Positions 1 through 6,432 of a stretch of 64,000 nt of DNA are shown one piece after another. The notes below the pieces were generated by a model. It had not been told where the DNA came from. It saw only the letters and a program-made list of their open reading frames with translations, and searched no databases. Origin of the DNA: Neorhizobium sp. NCHU2750 (GTDB lineage: Bacteria > Pseudomonadota > Alphaproteobacteria > Rhizobiales > Rhizobiaceae); the NCBI RefSeq assembly GCF_003597675.1, contig NZ_CP030827.1:2728001-2792000 (forward strand). Direction: 5' to 3'. Each line of letters begins with the position of its first letter. Within the stretch, counting starts at the first letter, position 1. A program made the translations under genes and the position numbers.

Positions 1-769
1 CAGCCGGGGTCGCCTGCATGGACGGAAGCGAGAACATCTGCTCCGGCGAAATGGCGTGCTCGCCGGCCTGCATGGTCAATACGGCATCGGGAGCGGCGGC
101 AATCACCGCCTCGTCCGACATCGGCTTGTAACCGGTGACGGTCGGCGCCGCGTTGACGCCGCCGGCAAGCTCTATGATCGCGCCGGCTTCGGTATCAGCG
201 CCCCCAGCTATCAGCCGGCCATTGGCAACCGACAGCACGAACAAAACCTTCTTCTTGTCGCCGGGGATTTTCGCCACATCGGCCTCGATCGCCTTCAGGC
301 CATCGTCGGTCTTCTTGGCAAGCGCGTCGGCCTTGTCGGCAAGACCAACGGCGGCGCCGACGTCACGGATCTTCTGGCCGATCTTGTCGGCCTTCGGCGG
401 CGTCGGAATGATGACGACCGGCACTTCGCTGGCCTTCAGGATATCCAGGACCTGCGGCGGGCCGGAGCCTTCCTCCATCAGGATCAGGTCCGGCTTCTGC
501 GAGAGAACGCCCTCGGCGGAGAGCTGGCGCATATAGCCGACATTCGGCTTCGAATTGGCTTGCTCCGGATAGAAGCTCGTCGTGTCGCGCGCCACGATGC
601 GGTCCTGCGCGCCGAGATCGTAGAGGATTTCGGTGATCGTGCCGCCGATGGAAACGATCCGCTTGGCTTCGGGATTGCCCCTGTCGGCAGCCGATGCACC
701 ACCGGCAACCAGAGACGCACCGACCACAACGACGGTGAAAATTTGCCGGAACCCGAACGAGGAAATCAT
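1..769 (-). CDS. hmuT: Hemin ABC transporter periplasmic binding protein HmuT (partial)
   Basis: Periplasmic heme-binding component of an HmuTUV-type ABC importer, delivering hemin to the inner-membrane permease. Only the N-terminal 256 codons are present; the C-terminus runs off the left edge. The translation opens with a hydrophobic signal peptide ending near ASA, then RIVSIGGTITEILYDLG, which is typical of class III (BtuF/FhuD-like) binding proteins. LIAGG and AGAIIELAGGVN follow in the second half. The ATG at 769 has an AAGGA ribosome site at 779-783. It is divergent from two other heme genes starting at 936, which supports heme rather than siderophore specificity. hmuU and hmuV would be expected just left of the window (inference from rhizobial hmu loci). 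Confidence 0.9.
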   Translation of the reverse strand, partial: MISSFGFRQIFTVVVVGASLVAGGASAADRGNPEAKRIVSIGGTITEILYDLGAQDRIVARDTTSFYPEQANSKPNVGYMRQLSAEGVLSQKPDLILMEEGSGPPQVLDILKASEVPVVIIPTPPKADKIGQKIRDVGAAVGLADKADALAKKTDDGLKAIEADVAKIPGDKKKVLFVLSVANGRLIAGGADTEAGAIIELAGGVNAAPTVTGYKPMSDEAVIAAAPDAVLTMQAGEHAISPEQMFSLPSMQATPA

Positions 770-838
770 GATGATCCATCCTTTTCGCCGCCGCGGCCCG
801 AAAAGGACGGCAAGGAGGGCGGCGCTGCAAAACCTTAT

Positions 839-861
839 AACTTGAGTTGACTACGCAAGTT
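839..861. promoter_or_regulatory. Inverted repeat between divergent heme genes; candidate iron-responsive operator
   Basis: A 23-bp palindrome has perfect 6-bp arms (AACTTG and CAAGTT) around an 11-bp spacer. It sits between hmuT on the minus strand and the monooxygenase/hutX pair on the plus strand. A TTATAA that could serve as the hmuT -10 abuts it at 834-839. Rhizobial heme genes are normally controlled by Irr or RirA, but this sequence is not a clear match to either consensus as I remember them, so the role is inferred from position. A second motif, TAAAGTGA, is repeated directly at 904-911 and 916-923 just upstream of the plus-strand start. Confidence 0.3.
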
Positions 862-935
862 TTTTTGGCTTTTCAAGGGGAGAGGCCGCAGATATCTTGA
901 GCCTAAAGTGAAACTTAAAGTGAGGATTTTGATCC

Positions 936-1283
936 ATGTATATCGCAATGAACCGTTTCCGCGTCGTGCCGGGCTTTGAAGAGGCTTTTGAAGCCATCTG
1001 GAACGGCCGCAAGGGCCGGCTGGCGGAGCTTCCGGGCTATGTCGAGTTTCACATGCTGAAAGGTCCGAAGGCTGAGGATCACACGCTCTATGCATCCCAC
1101 ACCGTCTGGGAAAGCTTCGAGCACTTCCAGGCCTGGACCAAGTCGGAACAGTTCCGCGCCGCCCATGCCAGTGCCGGCGAGAACCGCGGCAAGGTCGAAT
1201 ATCTGTCCGGCCCGCAGTTCGAAGGCTTCGAGGTCATCATCCACGAAGACAAGAATGGCGCACGTCCCGCCGATGCGGCCTGA
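936..1283 (+). CDS. Antibiotic-biosynthesis-monooxygenase (ABM) fold protein, probable heme-degrading enzyme
   Basis: 115-residue protein of the dimeric ABM/IsdG fold, which oxidatively opens the heme ring to release iron. The N-terminus (YIAMNRFRVVPG), a central FHMLKG strand and the WESFEHFQAWTKSEQF segment are typical of the HmuQ/HmuD-like heme monooxygenases of rhizobia and Bradyrhizobium. ATG at 936 has a GAGG site at 922-925. It lies directly upstream of hutX with a 9-nt gap to that ATG and diverges from hmuT, so cytoplasmic heme breakdown is the natural role. A generic ABM quinol monooxygenase cannot be excluded from sequence alone. Confidence 0.8.
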   Translation: MYIAMNRFRVVPGFEEAFEAIWNGRKGRLAELPGYVEFHMLKGPKAEDHTLYASHTVWESFEHFQAWTKSEQFRAAHASAGENRGKVEYLSGPQFEGFEVIIHEDKNGARPADAA

Positions 1284-1292
1284 GGTCTCTTG

Positions 1293-1823
1293 ATGAACGC
1301 AGTGTCCGAAATCACGCCTGAACCGGCTGCCGGCCGCCGCGACCGCGCGCTTGCGGCACTTGCCGAAAAGCTCGATGGCATCGTCGAATCGATCGCCGCT
1401 TCTGCCGACGTGACACCCGCCGAAATTCTCGAAATCCTGCCTGAGGGTTCGGCCGTCATCGCATCGAAGGAAAGCTTCCTCGATATCTGGAACGAACTCA
1501 CCACCTGGGGCATCGTCCTCTTCCTCGTCCACACCGAAGACGTGGTGGCTGAGATCGACGGCAGCCTTCCCGTCGGTTCGGAAAGCCATGGCTGGTTCAA
1601 CATCCACGGCGACAGCCCGATCGGGGGCCACATCAAGAAGGACAATTGCGCCTCGGTGACCTTCGTCGACCGCGCCTTCCACGGCCGCCGTTCCTGTTCC
1701 ATTTGGTTCATGAACGCCAAGGGCGCACCGATGTTCAAGATCTTCGTCAAGCGCGACGAGGCCCGTGAGCTTCTGCCCGAACAGCTGGCGAAGTTCGAAG
1801 CTCTGCGCGCCCGCTACGCATAA
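1293..1823 (+). CDS. hutX: Heme utilization cytosolic carrier protein HutX
   Basis: 176-residue protein of the HutX/ChuX family, cytoplasmic heme carriers that pass imported heme to degrading enzymes. Family features include the N-terminal helical segment with TPAEILEILPEGSA, the central ESFLDIWNELTTWG and the C-terminal RSCSIWFMNAKGAPMFKIFV strand pair. ATG at 1293 is preferred over the TTG at 1290 because GAGG at 1282-1285 gives normal spacing. It follows the ABM-fold gene as a two-gene operon, which ends at the hairpin at 1847-1878. Length fits the family. Confidence 0.87.
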   Translation: MNAVSEITPEPAAGRRDRALAALAEKLDGIVESIAASADVTPAEILEILPEGSAVIASKESFLDIWNELTTWGIVLFLVHTEDVVAEIDGSLPVGSESHGWFNIHGDSPIGGHIKKDNCASVTFVDRAFHGRRSCSIWFMNAKGAPMFKIFVKRDEARELLPEQLAKFEALRARYA

Positions 1824-1846
1824 GACATACCGACAAGAAAAACGAA

Positions 1847-1878
1847 AAAGGCGGGCGCCTGCCGTAGCGCCCGCCTTT
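1847..1878. terminator. Bidirectional intrinsic terminator
   Basis: Twelve-base-pair stem (AAAGGCGGGCGC pairing with GCGCCCGCCTTT) around an 8-nt loop. A-rich sequence on the left and T-rich on the right let it work in both directions. It separates hutX from the convergent DUF3008 gene. Confidence 0.85.
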
Positions 1879-1931
1879 CCGGCCATTGGCCTCGGGATGT
1901 CCGGGTTCGGACCGGAAACATTTTCGACAAG

Positions 1932-2120
1932 TTAATGGTGAGCCACGTGTTCCGGCTTGCCCTTGTGCTTGGTCGAGGCGAAATCTTCGAGTTGGCTTTC
2001 GCTCATCGACTTTTCCATCTCCTTCGAAGCGCCCTTGAGGTCGCTCTTCTTCGCTTCGCCGCGCTTGGCGGCCAATGCGGCACCCGCCGCCTTCTGCTGT
2101 GCCTTCGACTTTGCCGGCAT
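1932..2120 (-). CDS. DUF3008 family small basic protein
   Basis: 62-residue, lysine/alanine-rich protein. It begins MPAKSKAQQKAAGAA, has a central MEKSMSESQLEDFAST segment and ends with a His-rich tail. This pattern matches the DUF3008 family, small soluble proteins of unknown function common in alphaproteobacteria. ATG at 2120 follows a strong GGAGG at 5-nt spacing. An EcfG-type promoter at 2177-2152 would give a leader of about 25 nt, suggesting induction under general stress. The open frame continues upstream, but that extension lies in the divergent promoter region and lacks family character. Confidence 0.85.
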   Translation of the reverse strand: MPAKSKAQQKAAGAALAAKRGEAKKSDLKGASKEMEKSMSESQLEDFASTKHKGKPEHVAHH

Positions 2121-2151
2121 GTCTGCCTCCATCGTGATATCTAGGCTTTCC

Positions 2152-2177
2152 AACCTCCCAACGACGATTTTCGTTCC
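2152..2177 (-). promoter_or_regulatory. EcfG/RpoE2-type general-stress promoter of the DUF3008 gene
   Basis: On the minus strand GGAAC (2177-2173) is followed after 17 nt by GGTT (2155-2152). This fits the alphaproteobacterial general-stress sigma consensus GGAAC-N16/17-CGTT except for the first base of the -10. It lies about 32 bp upstream of the start at 2120 and is back to back with a similar element on the plus strand. Confidence 0.6.
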
Positions 2178-2190
2178 ATTCGACAAGCGC

Positions 2191-2215
2191 GGAACCTCTG
2201 CATCGGCCAAGGGTT
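2191..2215 (+). promoter_or_regulatory. EcfG/RpoE2-type promoter of the 73-aa gene
   Basis: GGAAC at 2191-2195 and GGTT at 2212-2215 are separated by 16 nt, one mismatch from the GGAAC-N16-CGTT stress-sigma consensus. It lies 60 bp upstream of the start at 2275 and 13 bp from the opposing element at 2152-2177. Confidence 0.55.
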
Positions 2216-2274
2216 TTCCCCGTGAAGCCTGCGGAACCGTCGCGGGCACCGATCTGGCAGAAGAGGAAAAGGCC

Positions 2275-2496
2275 ATGAATGCCGCAGACAATAAGAACAG
2301 CAGTGCCGAGGATCTGGAGCAGGAACAGCTCGACACCACCAATCCGGAAGCCCTGAAAGAGGCCGTCCGCCTCGGCAAGGATGACAATTATCTGGTCAAG
2401 AGCGATCTCGAAGATGCCGACCAGCGCGAGGGCGAAGACCAGCCCGACGGCCGCCCGAGCCCGCTGGCGAATGCCGACAATCCCGAGGCCGACTGA
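2275..2496 (+). CDS. Small acidic hypothetical protein
   Basis: 73-residue, very acidic, Asp/Glu/Asn/Gln-rich protein with no membrane segment, rich in EDLEQEQ- and EDADQREGEDQ-type stretches; likely unstructured. I do not recognise a family. ATG at 2275 follows an AGAGGAAAAGG ribosome site. It is divergent from the DUF3008 gene, each with its own stress-type promoter, and sits upstream of the similarly promoted nucleotidyltransferase operon. A stress-protective, hydrophilin-like role is a guess from composition and promoter only. Confidence 0.7.
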   Translation: MNAADNKNSSAEDLEQEQLDTTNPEALKEAVRLGKDDNYLVKSDLEDADQREGEDQPDGRPSPLANADNPEAD

Positions 2497-2505
2497 AGCC
2501 TCGAC

Positions 2506-2531
2506 GGAACTTCTTGAACCTCTCGCGTGTT
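2506..2531 (+). promoter_or_regulatory. EcfG/RpoE2-type promoter of the nucleotidyltransferase operon
   Basis: GGAAC at 2506-2510 is followed after 17 nt by TGTT (2528-2531), a near match to GGAAC-N16/17-CGTT. Transcription would begin near 2537, which places the translation start at the ATG at 2563 rather than at upstream in-frame codons. Confidence 0.5.
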
Positions 2532-2562
2532 GCTTCTCGACTGGGAGAAATGGAGACACGCC

Positions 2563-3492
2563 ATGGACGCCGACACGATACCGACGACGAAGTCGGAGCC
2601 GACGGCCGGGATAGAAGCCGCCGGCAACGAGATGAGGGGCCGAGACAGCAATGGCCCCGACAGTGAACGCGGCAGCCATCCCCTGCACCTGATGCCGGGG
2701 ATGGAGGTGAAGGCAGCCCCGACGCTTGCCGATGCAGACGCCGAAGCCTTCGTCTCCGAAGCGCTGGAGGATCTTGTCGCCTGCCACATTCCCTTTCTGC
2801 TGGCCGGCACATTCGCCATCAGCGCCTATACCGGCATCAGCCGCCCGACCAAGGATCTCGACATCTTCTGCAAGGCCGGCGACTACACCCGCATCCTCGC
2901 CCATTTCAAGGAGAAGGGCTACGAGATCGAGGTGGAGGACGACCGCTGGCTCGGCAAGATCCGTAAGGGCCGCCACTTCATCGACGTCATCTTCGCCGCC
3001 TCCAACGGCACGATGCCGATCAGCGACAGCTGGTTCGAAAACGCCCGCCAGATCGAGATGAACGGCCACAAGGTGCGCATCATCGCGCCGACCGAACTGA
3101 TCTGGTCGAAATGCTTCGTCCAGCTCCGCCATCGCTATGACGGCGGTGATATCGTCCACATGATCCTGCGCGCCCATGACGAGATCGATTGGCAGCGGCT
3201 GCTGAACCATATGGAAGTGCACTGGGAAGTGCTGTTGATCCATCTTCTCAACTTCCGCTGGATCTACCCGACCGAGCGCGACAAGGTGCCGGACTGGCTG
3301 CTCGATGAACTGCTTGACCGCCTGAAGGCGCAGCGTGAACTGCCCTTGCCGCAGATGAAGATCTGCCGCGGCCGCATGTTCAGCCGTGTCGATTTCGAGA
3401 TCGACGTCAAGGAATGGGGCTTTGCCGATGTCGGCGGCGAAGGCGACCTGCGCGACGGCATCGACGAGGAAACGCGACAAGGAGGCCAATAA
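2563..3492 (+). CDS. Nucleotidyltransferase-fold (MNT/AbiEii-like) protein
   Basis: 309 residues. An ~55-residue Gly/Asp/Glu-rich leader precedes a minimal-nucleotidyltransferase-like core. That core has LLAGTFAISAYTG, then RPTKDLDIFCK with the DxD metal pair, a second acidic strand (HFIDVIF), and a C-terminal helical region with WSKCFVQLRHRYDGGDIVHMI. The fold suggests NMP transfer, but the substrate is unknown. ATG at 2563 follows GGAGA, and the stress-type promoter at 2506-2531 also favours it. The stop overlaps the next ATG by one base (TAATG), so the pair is translationally coupled to the metallophosphoesterase. No toxin or antitoxin partner is evident. Confidence 0.75.
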   Translation: MDADTIPTTKSEPTAGIEAAGNEMRGRDSNGPDSERGSHPLHLMPGMEVKAAPTLADADAEAFVSEALEDLVACHIPFLLAGTFAISAYTGISRPTKDLDIFCKAGDYTRILAHFKEKGYEIEVEDDRWLGKIRKGRHFIDVIFAASNGTMPISDSWFENARQIEMNGHKVRIIAPTELIWSKCFVQLRHRYDGGDIVHMILRAHDEIDWQRLLNHMEVHWEVLLIHLLNFRWIYPTERDKVPDWLLDELLDRLKAQRELPLPQMKICRGRMFSRVDFEIDVKEWGFADVGGEGDLRDGIDEETRQGGQ

Positions 3493-4277
3493 TGGCGAAG
3501 GCACCCGAAAGGAAGCAGGATGCCGGTTCGGCATCCAGGACAAACGGCAGCCCCGACGGTCAAAAGGATGCCAGGCAGCGCATCGCTGCCGTCGGCGACC
3601 TGCATGTGAAGGAGCACGGTTCGGCATCCTACAAGGAGCTTTTCACCGAGATCTCCCAGGCCGCCGACATTCTCGTCCTGACCGGCGACCTCACCGATCT
3701 CGGCAAGCCCACCGAGGCGGAATTGCTCGCGGCGGATCTGCGCTCCTGCTCCATTCCGATCGTCGGCGTGCTCGGCAATCATGACTATGAATGCGGCCAT
3801 GTCGACGAGGTGAGAGCCATCGTCAAGGATGCCGGCGTGCATCTGCTCGAAGGTTCGGCGATCGAGATCAACGGCATCGGCTTTGCCGGGGTGAAGGGCT
3901 TTGCCGGTGGTTTCGGCCGCTATATGCTCGGCTCCTTCGGCGAGCCGGCCATCAAGGCGATGGTGGCCGAAAGCGTCGAGGAAACGATGCGGCTCGAAAA
4001 CGCGCTGAGGCAGGTCAAATCCGAACGCGCCATGGTGGTGCTGCACTACGCCCCCATCCAGCAAACCGTGGAAGGCGAGCCACCGGAAATCTTTCCCTTC
4101 CTCGGCTCCTCCCGGCTGGCCGAGACGATCGACCGCTTTCCGGTGAAAGCCGTCGTCCACGGCCACGCCCATCGGGGTACCTACGAAGGCCGAACCCCCG
4201 GCGGCGCCCCGGTCTACAACGTCGCCTCCCACATCGAGAAGCCGACGGGAAAGGCCTATGCGCTCTTGGAGATGTGA
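3492..4277 (+). CDS. Calcineurin-like metallophosphoesterase
   Basis: 261 residues. After a 35-residue basic, disordered-looking N-terminus come the motifs of the calcineurin-like phosphoesterase superfamily: GDLHVKEHG (DxH), LTGDLTDLG (GDx2D), LGNHDYE (GNHD), VLHYAP and HGHAHRG (GHxH). All metal ligands appear intact. The enzyme should be cytoplasmic, as no signal peptide or membrane segment is seen; its substrate is unknown. Its GGAGG lies in the end of the upstream nucleotidyltransferase gene and the start overlaps that stop, so the two enzymes are made together and may act on the same modified substrate (inference). Confidence 0.88.
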   Translation: MAKAPERKQDAGSASRTNGSPDGQKDARQRIAAVGDLHVKEHGSASYKELFTEISQAADILVLTGDLTDLGKPTEAELLAADLRSCSIPIVGVLGNHDYECGHVDEVRAIVKDAGVHLLEGSAIEINGIGFAGVKGFAGGFGRYMLGSFGEPAIKAMVAESVEETMRLENALRQVKSERAMVVLHYAPIQQTVEGEPPEIFPFLGSSRLAETIDRFPVKAVVHGHAHRGTYEGRTPGGAPVYNVASHIEKPTGKAYALLEM

Positions 4278-4334
4278 GCAGTGGTGATATCGATTTTCGT
4301 CTCTGTAGATGAGAGACAAGTGGTTGATTAAAAA

Positions 4335-4481
4335 AGCCCCCTCCCAAACCCTCCCCACAAGGGGGAGGGCTTAACCCGGCATCACCGCCGACACTTTCTA
4401 TTGCCGATCGAGGCAGGAGGCCGCCACGAATCCTCTCCCCCCTTGTGGGGGAGATGGCCGGCAGGCCAGAGGGGGAATCGC
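4335..4481. repeat. RIME-like rhizobial intergenic palindromic element (copy 1)
   Basis: Two GC-rich palindromes, CCCTCCCC-ACAAG-GGGGAGGG and CTCCCCCCTTGTGGGGGAGA followed by GGCCGGCAGGCC, flank about 65 bp. The same two modules occur in opposite order at 26422-26556. This architecture matches the mosaic intergenic elements of Rhizobiaceae (RIME type). Together with the treZ promoter it fills the 334-bp gap between the phosphoesterase gene and treZ. Confidence 0.75.
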
Positions 4482-4551
4482 AAAGGATGGCAGGCAGCCA
4501 TCAGGCAAACGACGCCCGCGACGAAAACCTTCCGCCCCATCCCATGCCCAT

Positions 4552-4576
4552 GGAACTCCCAGCCCTTTCGCCCGTT
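4552..4576 (+). promoter_or_regulatory. EcfG/RpoE2-type promoter of treZ-treY
   Basis: Exact match to GGAAC-N16-CGTT: GGAAC at 4552-4556 and CGTT at 4573-4576. The ATG of treZ is 36 bp further on, leaving a leader of about 30 nt with GGAGG at 4597-4601. Stress-sigma control of trehalose synthesis is common in alphaproteobacteria. Confidence 0.72.
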
Positions 4577-4611
4577 TGCCGCTCTCTTTCACCAGTGGAG
4601 GACCGGATTGC

Positions 4612-6423
4612 ATGACGGACGTTGAGGCCGCCGAGGAGTTTCGCGTTTTCCCCAAAACCTGGGGAGCGGAATATGTTGCTGTCGGTGAAGTGCGCTTTCG
4701 CCTCTGGGCACCGGGACAGGAGACCGTCACGCTGCGCCTGAACGGCGACGATACCGAGATGAGCGCGGCTCGCGACGGCTGGTTCGAACTCTTGGCAACC
4801 GGCGTCTCCGCCGGTGCCGAATACAATTACGTCCTCGAAAACGGAATGACCGTCCCCGACCCCGCATCGCGGGCGCAAAAAGACGGCGTCAACGGCCCCT
4901 CCCTCGTCATCGACCCCACCAGCTATGACTGGCAGGACACAAGCTGGAAAGGCCGCCCCTGGGAAGAGGCGGTCATCTACGAACTGCATTTCGGCACATT
5001 CACCCGGGAAGGCACGTTTCGTGCCGCTATCGACAGGCTAGACTATCTTGCCGATCTCGGCATCACCATGATCGAGGTCATGCCGCTTGCCCAGTTCGGC
5101 GGCGAACATGGCTGGGGCTATGACGGCGTACTGCTCTATGCGCCGCATTCGGCCTATGGCCCGCCGGAGGATTTCAAGGCCTTTGTCGATGCCGCCCATC
5201 ATCACGGCATCTCCGTCGTGCTCGATATCGTGCTCAACCATTTCGGCCCCGAGGGCAATTACCTGCCGCTTCTGGCACCGGATTTCTTCCACAAGGAGCG
5301 GATGACGCCCTGGGGCGCCGGCATTGCCTATGATGCCGATGCCGCCCGCGCCTATATGGCGGAAGCCCCTCTTTATTGGCTGGAGGAATTCCATCTCGAT
5401 GGCCTGCGCTTCGATGCGATCGACCAGATCGAGGATGTGTCGGACACCCATATGCTGGTCGAGATCGCCGAGCGCATCCGTGCCGAGATCACCGACCGGC
5501 CGATCCACCTCACGACCGAAGACTGCCGCAACGTCACCTTCCTTCACCCCCGCACCGAAGACGGGTCCGCACCGCTGTTTACCGGCGAATGGAACGACGA
5601 TTTCCACAATGCCGTCCATGTGTTCCTGACCGGCGAGACCCATGCCTATTATAAGGATTTCGCCGAAAGCCCGGAAAAGCTCGTCGCCCGCTGTTTGGCG
5701 GAAGGCTTTGCCTATCAGGGCGAGGTATCACCGCAATCGGGCCAGAAGCGCGGCGTCGACAGCAAAGGCCAGCCGCCCACAGCCTTTGTCGACTTCATCC
5801 AGAACCACGACCAGACCGGCAACAGAGCCCAGGGCGAGCGGCTGATTGTGCTTGCCGGAGACGCCCGCACGAAAGTGTTTCTCGCCACCCTGCTTCTCTC
5901 GCCGCATATCCCGCTGATCTTCATGGGCGAGGACTATGGCGAGACGAACCCCTTCCTGTTCTTCACCGATTTTCACGGCGATCTGGCGAAGGCCGTGCGC
6001 GAGGGCCGGGCACGGGAGTTCGAAGGCCATGCCGGGCACGGAGAAAAAGTGCCCGACCCGAATGCGAAAAAGACCTTCGAGGCTTCCAAACTCGACTGGA
6101 AAAAGCTCGACACGCCTCAGGGCCGCGACTGGTTCGATTTCACCTCCGAACTGCTCAAGCTGCGGCGGGAGATGATCGTCCCGCTTCTGCCAACGGCTGC
6201 CGGCGGCACCGGCAAAGTCATCGAAACCGGCCACGGCTTCCTCGCCGTCTCCTGGGATTTTCCGAAAGGCAGATACGCAATCGCCCTCAATATCGGCGAT
6301 GCCGCACGGCCGCTGCCGAAACTGCCCGGCAAGCCGGTCTACGCCTATCCGAAGAGAGACCACCCCGAACGGGTGACGGACCTTGCCCCCCATTCCATCC
6401 TCGTCAGCTTCGAGAAGGTGTGA
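4612..6423 (+). CDS. treZ: Malto-oligosyltrehalose trehalohydrolase TreZ
   Basis: 603-residue GH13 enzyme that releases trehalose from maltooligosyl-trehalose made by TreY. An N-terminal CBM48-like domain (about 10-100, VRFRLWAPGQETVTLRL) precedes the barrel. The catalytic residues are visible: nucleophile D268 in DGLRFDAID, acid/base E303 in LTTED, and stabiliser D400 in FIQNHDQTGN. A C-terminal beta domain follows. ATG at 4612 with GGAGG at 4597-4601 is chosen over an upstream TTG that overlaps the -10 of the promoter. treY begins 9 nt after the stop. The promoter implies induction by general or osmotic stress. Confidence 0.97.
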   Translation: MTDVEAAEEFRVFPKTWGAEYVAVGEVRFRLWAPGQETVTLRLNGDDTEMSAARDGWFELLATGVSAGAEYNYVLENGMTVPDPASRAQKDGVNGPSLVIDPTSYDWQDTSWKGRPWEEAVIYELHFGTFTREGTFRAAIDRLDYLADLGITMIEVMPLAQFGGEHGWGYDGVLLYAPHSAYGPPEDFKAFVDAAHHHGISVVLDIVLNHFGPEGNYLPLLAPDFFHKERMTPWGAGIAYDADAARAYMAEAPLYWLEEFHLDGLRFDAIDQIEDVSDTHMLVEIAERIRAEITDRPIHLTTEDCRNVTFLHPRTEDGSAPLFTGEWNDDFHNAVHVFLTGETHAYYKDFAESPEKLVARCLAEGFAYQGEVSPQSGQKRGVDSKGQPPTAFVDFIQNHDQTGNRAQGERLIVLAGDARTKVFLATLLLSPHIPLIFMGEDYGETNPFLFFTDFHGDLAKAVREGRAREFEGHAGHGEKVPDPNAKKTFEASKLDWKKLDTPQGRDWFDFTSELLKLRREMIVPLLPTAAGGTGKVIETGHGFLAVSWDFPKGRYAIALNIGDAARPLPKLPGKPVYAYPKRDHPERVTDLAPHSILVSFEKV

Positions 6424-6432
6424 GCCGCCCTG

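Noticed and set aside
1747..3627. 626-codon minus-strand frame over the nucleotidyltransferase region
   Set aside because: It spans several well-supported genes and terminators in both directions and has no domain character.
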